A model generated the notes under the pieces. The model had not been told where the DNA came from. It did no database searches and worked only from the letters and a program-made list of their open reading frames with translations. 55,130 bases of DNA from Paludibacteraceae bacterium (lineage in GTDB: Bacteria; Bacteroidota; Bacteroidia; Bacteroidales; Paludibacteraceae). This document shows positions 28,401-37,139 of this stretch, one piece after another; the first letter of the stretch is position 1; the number at the start of each line of letters is the position of its first letter. The position numbers and the translations under genes are program-made. Location of the stretch: positions 1 to 55,130 of the forward strand of contig JAGBRL010000083.1 of assembly GCA_017632345.1 (NCBI GenBank), in the 5' to 3' direction.

Positions 28401-29987
28401 CAGATTCAGCTCATTAAGTTTAGCATCCTGCACACTTGCAAGAAACCTGAAAGCAGGCAGTTCCTTATCCAAATTGATACTGCCCTTGAAATCCACCTGC
28501 ACATTCTTGTCATTCATCCTAAGACTTCCGTCGAAAGCCTCGTCAACAAAAGTTCCGTTCAGTTTAACATTTCTGTACACATAATTTCGGAACTCAAGAG
28601 AGTCCACCGTACCATTTGCAAAAAGCGAGAAATCCCTATCCGCCTTCTTGTTCAGCCCCACATCCAAACTGAATGTTGTGTTTCCCAGCTGAGACTTTTT
28701 GCCCAGCAACTTATCCAGTTCGAACGACCAAGCCTTCACCTTACCGTCAATTTTATACTGCATATACTTCAGTCCGTCAGAGACCACATGCACATCAGTA
28801 TAGACATTTCCGGCATCCGTCAAGATTTCGCCCACGGCGCTTGCGTCCGTCAGACTTCCGTTAACATACCCCCGGTAAGAGATGATACCCAGCGAATCAA
28901 GTTTAGGCGAGAAATACAATTCACGACCAATAAAAGCTCCGCCCACATCCCTCACGTCGTCAAAAGAGGCAGAAAATCTTTCGATAGAAGCGTCGATAAG
29001 CAAAGACTCCATGTCGGGCAGTCCCCTCAGCCTCATATCCGCCTCAAGAGCAAGAGTCTTTCCGTAAAGAAATGTGAAATCGCTTAAAGAGACATTGTCC
29101 ACAGGCCCTCTTATAGAACCTTTAATCAGCACCTTATCTTTCAGTTTAGCCAGCTGAGGCACAAAAAAAGCCAAATCGCCCGGCCCTATGACAGACCGCC
29201 CGAAGTCAAGATTTATCTTCACATTGTGCAGCGGATTAGCCTTCAATTTAGAAAGGTCGTCATATACAAAAGACGCCTCGTCAAGAACAACACGCGACTG
29301 CGGCATTTCCGTAACGAAATTGTAAAAATTAAGCTGCTCACTATTAGAGATTATTGTTGTTGACAAATTGCTAAGAGCCAATCCGGACGCCTCTTCAAAA
29401 TTAATTTCATGCAATTTCACGTGAATAGAATCCTCCGTGAAGCTGCGCACATACAAAGAACCGTCCAAACTTTTCAGATTAACATGAGAAGGATCAAAAC
29501 ACTCCTTCCGGGCAGTATCGCTGTTCCGGTGAAAAGCCAGGGAACAATCCGTAAAAGCCACAGTTTCAATATCAAACGCCCATTTTATAGAAGACGAGTC
29601 CGGCTCCTCCTTCCTGAAAGCGTCCAGAAGGAACTGAAAATTATACACCTTAGACGAATCATCCTGAGAGATATGAGCGTTCATATTAGTCAGCTGCACA
29701 GTTCTAAGCGAGACCGTTCTGTTAAAAAGCTGAAACAAGTTCACCGTAACCTTCGCCCTATCCACAAAGAGCAATGTATCTTCACGTTCATCTTCAACAT
29801 ACAAATCATTAATTACAAATCGGTTAGGAAAATTCCACTCAATTCCGTCCAACGACACCTCCGAACCAATTTTAGCCGACAAACTTTGGGTGACAGACGA
29901 GACAATTCTCTGCTGCAACGCTTCGTTTTTCAGCACCAAATACCCGCCCAGCAAAATAACAAACACCGAAGCGAATAAAATCAGCAA
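25464..29987 (-). CDS. tamB: Translocation and assembly module protein TamB
   Basis: This very large AsmA/TamB-type protein (1507 residues from the nominal start) is anchored in the inner membrane and spans the periplasm. Family members move phospholipid or help insert outer-membrane proteins. An N-terminal membrane helix (LILFASVFVILLGGYLVL) is followed by over 1000 residues of beta-taco repeats. The DUF490 domain fills the last 350 residues (DPVQGDVIKATGAGDMRL, AKGEYLFTIQSVISRKFDI, VNCLLGLTGTLSRPDIKFDI). The start is unsure. The only canonical start near the helix is TTG 29985-29987, yet the frame is open 11 codons further, to 30020, with RLKVIKKFIYI, a basic lead that a membrane anchor needs, and has no ATG or GTG there. 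It is divergent from tsaD. Confidence 0.92.
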   Translation of the reverse strand: MLILFASVFVILLGGYLVLKNEALQQRIVSSVTQSLSAKIGSEVSLDGIEWNFPNRFVINDLYVEDEREDTLLFVDRAKVTVNLFQLFNRTVSLRTVQLTNMNAHISQDDSSKVYNFQFLLDAFRKEEPDSSSIKWAFDIETVAFTDCSLAFHRNSDTARKECFDPSHVNLKSLDGSLYVRSFTEDSIHVKLHEINFEEASGLALSNLSTTIISNSEQLNFYNFVTEMPQSRVVLDEASFVYDDLSKLKANPLHNVKINLDFGRSVIGPGDLAFFVPQLAKLKDKVLIKGSIRGPVDNVSLSDFTFLYGKTLALEADMRLRGLPDMESLLIDASIERFSASFDDVRDVGGAFIGRELYFSPKLDSLGIISYRGYVNGSLTDASAVGEILTDAGNVYTDVHVVSDGLKYMQYKIDGKVKAWSFELDKLLGKKSQLGNTTFSLDVGLNKKADRDFSLFANGTVDSLEFRNYVYRNVKLNGTFVDEAFDGSLRMNDKNVQVDFKGSINLDKELPAFRFLASVQDAKLNELNLIKGDDKAALSFDVETNFSGRKLDDIEGSFSIDNVLFTKNDKELLVNNFSLAINKEKNGEKKLSLYSDYLNGSLTGSYLFTSVATSFQNLLHEYLPSICRRPENDLSGQKRNDFKFKFTIDNTEPIGDVVNMPFQLIEESSLTGFFNDSLNKFRVRFETPQMSLGKTNLADVTFLCENPDDVVKVVFRTTHLPSNRRRNPYFVSLKSNARRDSVDLNLHFSNSVEETYSGSLSLLAVMKGLSKDGLTADFFINPTKVILKDSVWSVHESKVTLAPNFLDVDKFVFECDGQQLRVDGSNSLSDKDSISVSLNSVQLGNISDILNNKSISFDGTADGNLSFFRLFKDPYVTGGLDIHETELNEAPLGDLELKAGWDKEDKSVMFGANLFSVHDRARSDIWGGVYLGNDSLFIAGDLHDVDLRFLRKYIGSILENNTGTASGQVRAYGKFGRIGLEGNPVVKDMAFDIGYLNTSYVLSDTVFMTPTSFRLNQSPVFDSEGNFALASGLVLHQGFRNFKFAVDLNTDKILALNTKEQDNETFYGKAYGKGKVKISGNQKEVNFKLRLSTMPNTKISIPMDNVSNASDADFITFVEPEERLTATEKRRRRREKLRTIRESKSSKTVMNLDMDIAATPDAQILLIMDPVQGDVIKATGAGDMRLAYNTKDNAFKMYGSYEIAKGEYLFTIQSVISRKFDISEGSVVRWTGSPYDAVLDIKAKYFLNASLTEIIDDPSYKVASAQVNCLLGLTGTLSRPDIKFDIDLPNSDEEIKRKLKSIINTEESMNKNVASLLALGHFYTMDKNGTNGSNELSSVGFSTLSSQISSMLSRINNDVNVGVNYRPASNEDVTASSEFEVALSTQLLNDRLQVYGNFGYRDNAQSVNSENLSNSIVDFDVEYKLSRSGKFRVKAFNRTNNSYFKQSAQTQGVGLIYREDFDSFGQLFKGYFNPVRNIFRKSDAKKPEEDSVVAPADSLKLKANPNP

Positions 29988-30131
29988 TATATATATAAAT
30001 TTTTTTATAACTTTGAGCCGTTAAAATTTGTACAAAAATACAAAATATCAATAAAAACTAAAGCGTTGCCTTTATCAAATTTATCATTTGAGCAAAATAA
30101 GACAACAATTAATGAATTTTACATTTAAATT

Positions 30132-31151
30132 ATGTCCATTAACATACTTGCGATCGAATCGTCTTGCGACGACACATCGGCAGCCGTAATAAGCGACTGC
30201 AACCTCCGTTCTAACGTAATTGCGAGCCAAAAAGTTCATGAGCAATACGGCGGAGTAGTACCGGAACTGGCCTCTCGCGCGCATCAGCAGAACATCATTC
30301 CGGTTATTCACGAGGCTCTAAAGCAGGCCAACCTAAAGAAAGAAGAACTTAACGCTATAGCTTTCACGCGCGGACCGGGGCTGATGGGCTCGCTGCTTGT
30401 CGGGACATCATTTGCGAAAGGATTCTCGCAAGCGCTTAACATTCCGCTGATAGAGGTCAATCACCTTCAGGGGCATATCATGGCACACTTCATTCAGGAA
30501 GAGGGCGAAGAGAAAAAGACGCCTAAATTTCCGTTCATCTGCCTGCTGGTCTCTGGCGGTAACTCTCAGATTGTGCTTGTGAAGAGCTACAAAGAGATGG
30601 AGATTATAGGGCAGACAATAGATGACGCGGCCGGCGAAGCATTTGACAAATGCGCAAAGGTGATGGGACTGCCATATCCCGGCGGACCAATAATAGACAA
30701 ACTTGCGAAGGAAGGAAACCCGAAAGCCTTCACTTTTGCAAAGCCGCAGATTCCGGATTACAACTACAGCTTCAGCGGGCTGAAGACCTCCTTCCTATAT
30801 TTGCTGCGCGACAATCTGAAGGAGGATGAAAAGTTTATAGAGAACAATTTGAACGACCTTTGCGCCTCTCTTCAAAGCACCGTTGTTGACATATTGATGA
30901 GCAAGTTGAAAAAGGCGGTGAAAGACTATGGAATAAAAGAGGTTGCCGTTGCTGGCGGAGTCTCTGCGAACTCAGCATTAAGAGCTGCATTCGAAGACTA
31001 TTCGCAAAGATACAAATGGAACATCTACATTCCAAAGTTCTCTTACACTACAGACAACGCCGCAATGGTTGCCATAGTAGGTTATTTCAAATATCTCGAC
31101 AACGACTTTTGCGACATATCTCTGCCTCCATTCTCAAAAGTGACAATATAA
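30132..31151 (+). CDS. tsaD: tRNA N6-threonylcarbamoyladenosine (t6A) synthase subunit TsaD
   Basis: This 339-residue protein transfers the threonylcarbamoyl group to A37 of ANN-reading tRNAs together with TsaB, TsaE and TsaC/Sua5, none of which lies in this window. It has an ASKHA fold with LAIESSCDDTSAAVI at the N-terminus and the metal-binding His pair in VNHLQGHIMAH (about residues 110-120). LLVSGGNSQIVLV, DDAAGEAFDKCAKVMGLPYPGGP and VAVAGGVSANSALR follow, as does YTTDNAAMVA near the end. All signature residues are kept and the length is normal. The start ATG 30132 gives MSINILAIESSCDD. Confidence 0.97.
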   Translation: MSINILAIESSCDDTSAAVISDCNLRSNVIASQKVHEQYGGVVPELASRAHQQNIIPVIHEALKQANLKKEELNAIAFTRGPGLMGSLLVGTSFAKGFSQALNIPLIEVNHLQGHIMAHFIQEEGEEKKTPKFPFICLLVSGGNSQIVLVKSYKEMEIIGQTIDDAAGEAFDKCAKVMGLPYPGGPIIDKLAKEGNPKAFTFAKPQIPDYNYSFSGLKTSFLYLLRDNLKEDEKFIENNLNDLCASLQSTVVDILMSKLKKAVKDYGIKEVAVAGGVSANSALRAAFEDYSQRYKWNIYIPKFSYTTDNAAMVAIVGYFKYLDNDFCDISLPPFSKVTI

Positions 31152-31164
31152 AGACAGACAATAA

Positions 31165-31211
31165 AAAAAGCAGCAAAAACCTCCATTTCATCGATGTTTT
31201 TGCTGCTTTTT
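31165..31211. terminator. Bidirectional terminator between tsaD and the YggS-type gene
   Basis: An A-run and AGCAGCAAAAAC on the left pair with GTTTTTGCTGCT and a T-run on the right, enclosing a 15-base loop. Both convergent genes end within 45 bases. Confidence 0.85.
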
Positions 31212-31251
31212 CATAAGGCAACTTCAAAGTAATCCGAAACAAAATCCCGGT

Positions 31252-31917
31252 TCAGGCATAAACTCTTTCTCCAAAAATGAACGAGCCGACCCGGACCAAG
31301 GTACTACCCTCCTCCACCGCAATATGATAGTCATGGCTCATACCCATAGACAATTCTCTGAACTGCGGGGCTAACGAGTCTTTCATCTCCTTATAAAAAT
31401 CAGACAATAGTCTGAACTCCTCTCGAATCTGAACCTCATCTTCTGTATTTGACGCCATACCCATCAGTCCCACAACACTCACATTCTCAAACACATCAAA
31501 CGCGCGCTCTTTAAAAAGCGTCCTCAGTTCGTCAAAAGAGAATCCATACTTAGTTTCCTCCTGCGCCACATGAATTTCGAGCAAGCAATCTATCACACGG
31601 TTCACCTTCTTAGCCTGCGCATCAATCTCCTTCAGCAGCTTCAAGCTGTCCACGCTCTGAATCAAAGATATGAACGGAGCTATATACTTCACCTTATTAG
31701 TTTGCAGATGCCCTATAAAGTGCCATTCAATATCCTTCGGCAACACCTCGTACTTGCCGGTCAGTTCCTGCACCTTGCTTTCGCCGAACAGGCGCTGTCC
31801 GCAGTTATACGCCTGCAAAACCGCCTCAGCCGGATTGAACTTAGAGACCGCCACCAATCTGGCTGTCTCCGGCAAAGAGGCAACAACACTCTGTATTCTT
31901 TCTGCTATACCACTCAT
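31252..31917 (-). CDS. YggS/PLPBP family pyridoxal 5'-phosphate-binding protein
   Basis: This 221-residue single-domain PLP protein of the alanine-racemase-like fold acts in PLP homeostasis rather than as an enzyme. The PLP lysine is in LVAVSKFNPAEAV (about residue 26), followed by FGESKVQE, EWHFIGHLQTNKVK (about 62-75), QSVDSL and the C-terminal LSMGMSHDYHIAVEEGSTLV with VRVGSFIFGER. The start is the ATG at 31915-31917; the TTG two codons earlier is less likely. The thioesterase gene lies 54 bases upstream on the same strand. Confidence 0.94.
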   Translation of the reverse strand: MSGIAERIQSVVASLPETARLVAVSKFNPAEAVLQAYNCGQRLFGESKVQELTGKYEVLPKDIEWHFIGHLQTNKVKYIAPFISLIQSVDSLKLLKEIDAQAKKVNRVIDCLLEIHVAQEETKYGFSFDELRTLFKERAFDVFENVSVVGLMGMASNTEDEVQIREEFRLLSDFYKEMKDSLAPQFRELSMGMSHDYHIAVEEGSTLVRVGSFIFGERVYA

Positions 31918-31971
31918 AACCAACCATCCTTTTAAACATTAAACAAAAAAACGGCACCGGCTGTTCAACCA

Positions 31972-32343
31972 TCACAACTTGCTCATAAAACGAGCCTTGT
32001 CAACCACAAACCTGTCATGAACTGCAGAGCCGACCACATCACCAGCCTCGTCGGTCGCAACAATATCAAAACTTATCTTACGTCCCTCCACAGCCGTGAT
32101 CTTTGCAGACACATTAATCTTAGCCCCGATAGGCGACGCCTTTACGTGCTTAACATCAATAGCAATCCCGACCGTGTCCGAGCCATCGGGCAAATCATTC
32201 TGCACCATCTTCAGCGCCGCGCACTCCATGTACGCGACCAAGGCAGGAGTCCCAAACACATCCAGTCCGCCAGAGCCAAGCACCTTTGCAGAGTCCTTCT
32301 CAGCCACAACTATCGGCAAATTAAAAATCTGACCAACCTCCAT
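31972..32343 (-). CDS. Hotdog-fold thioesterase (FlK-like)
   Basis: This 123-residue protein resembles the fluoroacetyl-CoA thioesterase-like hotdog group. It has LGSGGLDVFGTPALVAYMEC (about residues 22-41), where a Thr and a Glu are catalytic candidates, then HVKASPIGAKI and VHDRFVVDK near the end. The natural acyl-CoA substrate is not known from sequence. The start is ATG 32343. It ends 54 bases before the YggS-type gene and begins 11 bases after prfC on the same strand, so the three genes form a minus-strand operon. Confidence 0.8.
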   Translation of the reverse strand: MEVGQIFNLPIVVAEKDSAKVLGSGGLDVFGTPALVAYMECAALKMVQNDLPDGSDTVGIAIDVKHVKASPIGAKINVSAKITAVEGRKISFDIVATDEAGDVVGSAVHDRFVVDKARFMSKL

Positions 32344-32354
32344 AACTAAAAACT

Positions 32355-33935
32355 TTAAAATTCAGAAGAGAAATGGAACCTGATTTTAGGGAAGTCGCTC
32401 TGAGCCATGTCAAGAATATAACGCGAATCAGCGAGGAACACATCCCTACCATCCTTGTCCACCGCCATATACTGATACTTGCGCTTCTTAAACATCTCAA
32501 GAGCCTCAGCGTCGTCGCTCTCAATCCAGCATGCCTTATAAAGGCCGATAGGCTCCCAGCGGCACTGCGCGTTATACTCGTGAAGCAGGCGGTACTGGAT
32601 AACCTCGAACTGGAGCTGTCCGACCGTGCCTATAATCTTGCGACCGTTGAACTGATTAGTGAACAACTGCGCCACGCCCTCGTCCATGAGCTGCTCTATC
32701 CCCTTGTTCAGCTGCTTAGTCTTCATAGGGTCATCATTCTCGATATACTTGAACATCTCAGGAGAGAAGCTTGGCAAGCCCTTGAAGTGCATAACCTCGC
32801 CGCCAGTCAGCGTGTCTCCAATCTTGAAAGTTCCGCCATTATCCGGCAAACCTACTATATCCCCCGGGAAAGCCTCGTCCACCGTCTCCTTCTTCTGAGC
32901 CATAAAAGCCGTAGGGCTGGAGAACTTCAGCATCTTGTTATGTCTGACGTGCTTATAGTTGACATTCCTTTCGAACTTGCCAGAGCATACCTTCACGAAA
33001 GCGATACAGCTTCTGTGGTTCGGGTCCATATTAGCATGAATCTTAAACACAAAACCGGAGAAAGCCTCCTCTTCCGGCTTCACAAGACGCTCCTGCGTCT
33101 GAACAGGGCGCGGCGACGGCGCAATCTGCACAAAACAGTCGAGCAGTTCCTTCACACCAAAATTATTCAGAGCACTACCGAAGAAAACCGGAGCAACCTC
33201 GCCAGCAAGATACCTTTCAACATCAAACTCAGGATAAACGCCCTCGACAAGCTCAAGGTCTTCCCTCAGCTTCGAAGCATCCTCCTCGCCTATGTAGCTT
33301 TCAAGCTCCGGACTGTTCACGTCATCAAACGCCACAGACTCCGTCACAACCTGCTTGTTAGGTGTATATAGATCCAGCTTATGCTGAAAGATATTGTACA
33401 CGCCCTTGAAACGGTCTCCCTGATTGATAGGCCAGCTCAGAGGGCGCACCTTTATATTAAGTTCAGACTCAATTTCGTCCAGCAAGTCAAAAGGGTCATT
33501 GCCAAGACGGTCAAGCTTATTAACGAAGACAATAACCGGAGTGTTTCTCATGCGGCACACATTCATCAATTTGCGAGTCTGCGCCTCGACGCCCTTCGCC
33601 ACGTCCACCACAATAATAACACTGTCAACCGCCGTCAAGGTTCTGAACGTATCCTCCGCAAAGTCTTGGTGACCAGGAGTGTCCAGAATATTTATCTTAT
33701 AACCATTGTAATCAAAACCCATTACAGAAGTCGCAACCGAAATACCCCTCTGCTTTTCGATTTCCATCCAGTCTGACGTTGCCGTCTTTTTGATCTTGTT
33801 CGACTTCACGGCGCCGGCAATATGAATAGCACCACCGAAAAGCAACAACTTTTCCGTCAAAGTAGTCTTACCGGCGTCCGGGTGACTGATAACCGCAAAC
33901 GTGCGACGTCTCTCTATTTCTTCTATTAAGCCCAT
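32355..33935 (-). CDS. prfC: Peptide chain release factor 3 (RF3)
   Basis: This translational GTPase of 526 residues recycles RF1/RF2 from the ribosome after termination. All GTPase motifs are seen: G1 [13 protein letters not shown] (residues 17-29), G2 [13 protein letters not shown]3 DTPGHQDF (about 86-93) and G4 VNKLDR (about 142-147). The [11 protein letters not shown] segment and the C-terminal domain with [16 protein letters not shown] are diagnostic of RF3 against EF-G. It is the first gene of the minus-strand trio. A -7-like TAATTTTG sits at 33965-33972 (minus) without a clear -33 box. Confidence 0.97.
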   Translation of the reverse strand: MGLIEEIERRRTFAVISHPDAGKTTLTEKLLLFGGAIHIAGAVKSNKIKKTATSDWMEIEKQRGISVATSVMGFDYNGYKINILDTPGHQDFAEDTFRTLTAVDSVIIVVDVAKGVEAQTRKLMNVCRMRNTPVIVFVNKLDRLGNDPFDLLDEIESELNIKVRPLSWPINQGDRFKGVYNIFQHKLDLYTPNKQVVTESVAFDDVNSPELESYIGEEDASKLREDLELVEGVYPEFDVERYLAGEVAPVFFGSALNNFGVKELLDCFVQIAPSPRPVQTQERLVKPEEEAFSGFVFKIHANMDPNHRSCIAFVKVCSGKFERNVNYKHVRHNKMLKFSSPTAFMAQKKETVDEAFPGDIVGLPDNGGTFKIGDTLTGGEVMHFKGLPSFSPEMFKYIENDDPMKTKQLNKGIEQLMDEGVAQLFTNQFNGRKIIGTVGQLQFEVIQYRLLHEYNAQCRWEPIGLYKACWIESDDAEALEMFKKRKYQYMAVDKDGRDVFLADSRYILDMAQSDFPKIRFHFSSEF

Positions 33936-34217
33936 TATATAATAAAGTATTAATTCTCAGTTTGCAAAATTAGTAAAAAAAGGATTAGGAAACATTTTGT
34001 TGCGGCTCTTTTATTCAAAACATCAAGTTTTTTTGTGTTCTTTGCCACATAAAGCTCCCTTTACACAAGAAAGAAAAGGCTCCTGGCTGATTGTGCTACC
34101 TAAAAGGAAGCTTTGTTTGAAATGCCTTACAGCCCTATCACGTCAGCCTTATTTTATTTTTTTACGTTTTTTTCATACAATCCCCTCTTTTTTATAGGTC
34201 ATTTCACAAAAAACACA

Positions 34218-34225
34218 TATTTTTG
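34218..34225 (+). promoter_or_regulatory. -7 box before glutamine synthetase III
   Basis: TATTTTTG fits TAnnTTTG, about 59 bases before the ATG at 34284. No clear TTG box at the right spacing. The rest of the divergent gap 33936-34283 is AT-rich, with no gene. Confidence 0.45.
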
Positions 34226-34283
34226 CAGCGCAAACCCCGAAATATTACGGGGCAGCATCAATTTCAATAAAAAAATAAAGCTT

Positions 34284-36473
34284 ATGGCAACACTCAGATT
34301 CGATGCGTTAAGGGAAGTTGCGCAACGCAAGCCCTTGGAAATTCCGCTTCCGTCAGACAAACTTTCTGACTACTACGGAATAAATGTCTTTACCAAAGAA
34401 AAGATGCAAGACTATCTTTCAGCCGAAGCGTTCAAGGCGTTCAAGGCTGCAGTTGAACAAGGCGTGCTTCTAGACAGAAACGTTGCAGACCAGATTGCCA
34501 TAGGCATGCAGAAGTGGGCAAAAGAGCGCGGAGCTACGCACTACACACACTGGTTTCAGCCTTTGACAGACGGCACAGCAGAAAAGCACGACGGCTTCAT
34601 CGACTTCGGCGACGACGGCAACATAATAGAGAGATTCTCCGGAAAGTTGCTTATCCAGCAAGAGCCGGACGCCTCTTCGTTCCCTAACGGAGGAATCAGA
34701 AACACATTCGAAGCGCGCGGATACACCGCATGGGACTTGTCGTCTCCGGCATTTGTCGTTGGCACAACTTTGTGTATCCCTACGATATTCATATCATATA
34801 CAGGAGAGGCTCTCGACTACAAGACTCCGCTCCTGAAAGCAATTTCGGCCGTAGATAAAATTGCGGTAGAAATCTGCCAGTACTTTGACAAAAATGTAAC
34901 AAAGGTAAACACAAACTTAGGCTGGGAACAAGAGTACTTCCTTGTTGACAGAGCCTTGTACACCGCGCGTCCCGACCTGTTTCTCACAGGACGGACACTT
35001 ATGGGACACGCATCCGCAAAGGACCAGCAGCTTGAAGACCATTACTTCGGCTCCATTCCGGCTCGCGTCACCGCCTATATGCACGATGTTGAGATAGAGG
35101 CTCACAAGCTGGGCATACCTCTGAAGACCAGGCATAACGAGGTTGCACCCAACCAGTTTGAATTCGCACCTATATACGAAGAGGCAAATCTTGCGAACGA
35201 CCACAACCAGCTCATGATGGACCTTATGAAGCGAGTGGCACGCAAGCACAACTTCCACGTGCTTCTTCACGAGAAACCATTTGCCGGAGTCAACGGTTCT
35301 GGCAAGCACAACAATTGGTCACTCACAACAGACAACGGCATCAATCTCCTTTCGCCGGCAAAGACACCGAAAGGCAACATGCTGTTCCTGACATTCCTTG
35401 TCAACGTGATGACCGCAGTTTACAAGAGTCAAGACCTGCTCAGAGCATCTATCATGTCAGCAGGAAACACATACAGACTTGGAGCGAACGAGGCTCCGCC
35501 TGCAATCCTGTCTGTATTCTTAGGTCGCAACTTGTCCGCCATGCTTGACAACCTTGTTGAACGTGTAAGCGACACGAAGATGACGCCAGAAGAGAAGACC
35601 GCCCTGAAACTCGGAATCGCCAGAATACCGGAAATCATGGTTGACAGCACAGACCGCAACAGAACGTCTCCTTTCGCATTCACAGGCAACAGATTTGAGT
35701 TCCGCGCCGTGGGCTCATCTGCAAACTGCGCCGCATCTATCATAGCGCTCAACTCCGCAGTCGCTCATCAGCTCAATCTGTTCAAGAAAGATGTGGACTC
35801 CCTTATCGAGCAAGGCATAGGCAAGGACGAGGCTATCTTCCAAACGCTCAAAAAACTGATTATCGAGTCGAAGCCGGTACGTTTTGAAGGCGACGGATAT
35901 TCTCAGGAATGGAGAGACGAAGCTATGAGGAGAGGCCTGACTAACATCACGAGCGCTCCGGAAGCCATAAGCAAATACCTTTCGGAACAATCCAAGGAAG
36001 TGCTTATCGGCGAAGGTATATTTGACGAAAGAGAGCTCGCCAGCCGCGTGGAAGTTGAGTACGAAAAGTTCTCTAAAAAAGTGCAGATCGAGTCTCGTGT
36101 GCTTGGCGACCTCGCCATAAATCATATCGTGCCGACCGCGGTCGCTTACCAAAACAGACTGATAGACAATCTGTGCGGACTAAAAAAACTGTTTGACGAA
36201 TCTGAGTTCGACGTGCTGTCTGCCGACAGAAAAGATCTCATCAAAGAGATTTCCAGCCACGTCACAAACATCAAACGACTTGTCAGAGAAATGACGGAAG
36301 CCCGCAAAAACGCAAACATACTCGAACACGAACAGGACAAGGCCCTGGCTTACGACAAAAACGTGCGTCCTATCATGAGCGCAATCAGAACACATATAGA
36401 CGCTCTCGAACTTGTGATAGACAACTCCATGTGGCCTCTGCCTAAATATAGAGAGATATTGTTCTCAAGATAA
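34284..36473 (+). CDS. glnN: Glutamine synthetase type III
   Basis: This 729-residue enzyme makes glutamine from glutamate, ammonia and ATP and is the main ammonia-assimilating form in Bacteroidales. The N-terminal domain contains TDGTAEKHDGFID and FPNGGIRNTFEARGYTAWD. The catalytic part has WEQEYFLVDRALYTARPDL, ARVTAYMHDVEIEAHKLGIP, TRHNEVAPNQFEFAP, NGSGKHNNWSL and RTSPFAFTGNRFEFRAVGSS, matching GSIII order and length (about 730). The start ATG 34284 gives MATLRFDALREV; the longer open frame from 34113 crosses the -7 box and is not used. It is monocistronic, with a strong terminator. Confidence 0.97.
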   Translation: MATLRFDALREVAQRKPLEIPLPSDKLSDYYGINVFTKEKMQDYLSAEAFKAFKAAVEQGVLLDRNVADQIAIGMQKWAKERGATHYTHWFQPLTDGTAEKHDGFIDFGDDGNIIERFSGKLLIQQEPDASSFPNGGIRNTFEARGYTAWDLSSPAFVVGTTLCIPTIFISYTGEALDYKTPLLKAISAVDKIAVEICQYFDKNVTKVNTNLGWEQEYFLVDRALYTARPDLFLTGRTLMGHASAKDQQLEDHYFGSIPARVTAYMHDVEIEAHKLGIPLKTRHNEVAPNQFEFAPIYEEANLANDHNQLMMDLMKRVARKHNFHVLLHEKPFAGVNGSGKHNNWSLTTDNGINLLSPAKTPKGNMLFLTFLVNVMTAVYKSQDLLRASIMSAGNTYRLGANEAPPAILSVFLGRNLSAMLDNLVERVSDTKMTPEEKTALKLGIARIPEIMVDSTDRNRTSPFAFTGNRFEFRAVGSSANCAASIIALNSAVAHQLNLFKKDVDSLIEQGIGKDEAIFQTLKKLIIESKPVRFEGDGYSQEWRDEAMRRGLTNITSAPEAISKYLSEQSKEVLIGEGIFDERELASRVEVEYEKFSKKVQIESRVLGDLAINHIVPTAVAYQNRLIDNLCGLKKLFDESEFDVLSADRKDLIKEISSHVTNIKRLVREMTEARKNANILEHEQDKALAYDKNVRPIMSAIRTHIDALELVIDNSMWPLPKYREILFSR

Positions 36474-36482
36474 TTCCAAATT

Positions 36483-36518
36483 GCAAAAAAGCGTGCCGTA
36501 CAAGCACGCTTTTTTTGC
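36483..36518 (+). terminator. Terminator of glnN
   Basis: AAAAAAGCGTGC, loop CGTACAA, GCACGC and seven T. Confidence 0.9.
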
Positions 36519-36644
36519 ACCCTCCATAAACATAGGTCTGAAATGGTTATGTTTTTGACCGACAACATAGCAAAAAAAACTATGCAGACACGGCAAAACA
36601 ACAAAAGCCGCATCGCTTTTGCTCAAAAAAAAGAACAAGAAACC

Positions 36645-36676
36645 TTTGAATCTGCAAATCCTTTTCATTATATTTG
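36645..36676 (+). promoter_or_regulatory. Promoter of the 73-residue protein gene
   Basis: TTTG (36645-36648), a 20-base spacer and TATATTTG (36669-36676) form a full consensus, so the ATG at 36708 is the start and the earlier in-frame codons are not transcribed from here. Confidence 0.75.
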
Positions 36677-36707
36677 TATTATAAATTTTGCACAAACAAA
36701 TACAGCT

Positions 36708-36929
36708 ATGATACATTTCTCAGGAACAGATTACTGCGTCACATTGAACAAAGACTTAGACGGACTAAAGGAAGGCTCGTTTGTCATCATAAGCAAAAAA
36801 CTCAGCCTATTACCAAACAAGCCAACATTGGCTGAAATAAGCGAAGCATTTCAAAAGAAACACAATAAAGATTTAAGAAACGCGACAATCAACGACTTCG
36901 AAATAAAAAAAGTGCAGTTGATTAGATAA
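36708..36929 (+). CDS. Small hypothetical protein
   Basis: This soluble protein of 73 residues begins MIHFSGTDYCVTL and ends DFEIKKVQLIR; it contains VIISKKLSLLPNKPTLAEIS. No family is recognised. The gene has its own consensus promoter and lies alone between glnN and the T9SS surface operon. Confidence 0.6.
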   Translation: MIHFSGTDYCVTLNKDLDGLKEGSFVIISKKLSLLPNKPTLAEISEAFQKKHNKDLRNATINDFEIKKVQLIR

Positions 36930-36998
36930 CACTAAAGGCATGCAAATATGCTATAAAACATATTTATAAATAAAATATCCATATTTTTCTATCTTTTT

Positions 36999-37029
36999 TT
37001 TGTTCTGAAATAAAAAAATTGTACCTTTG
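36999..37029 (+). promoter_or_regulatory. Promoter of the T9SS surface operon
   Basis: TTTG (36999-37002), a 19-base spacer and TACCTTTG (37022-37029) match the consensus. The predicted leader is about 104 bases, long for this group. Confidence 0.75.
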
Positions 37030-37139
37030 GGGGTCTATGTGCGTTCAAATGTGCAAATCTCAATGACAAATATGATGTTATGGAGAACATTGACCACTCT
37101 ATTTTGTGTTGTTATATATAGTAAAATTTTAAATTTAAG

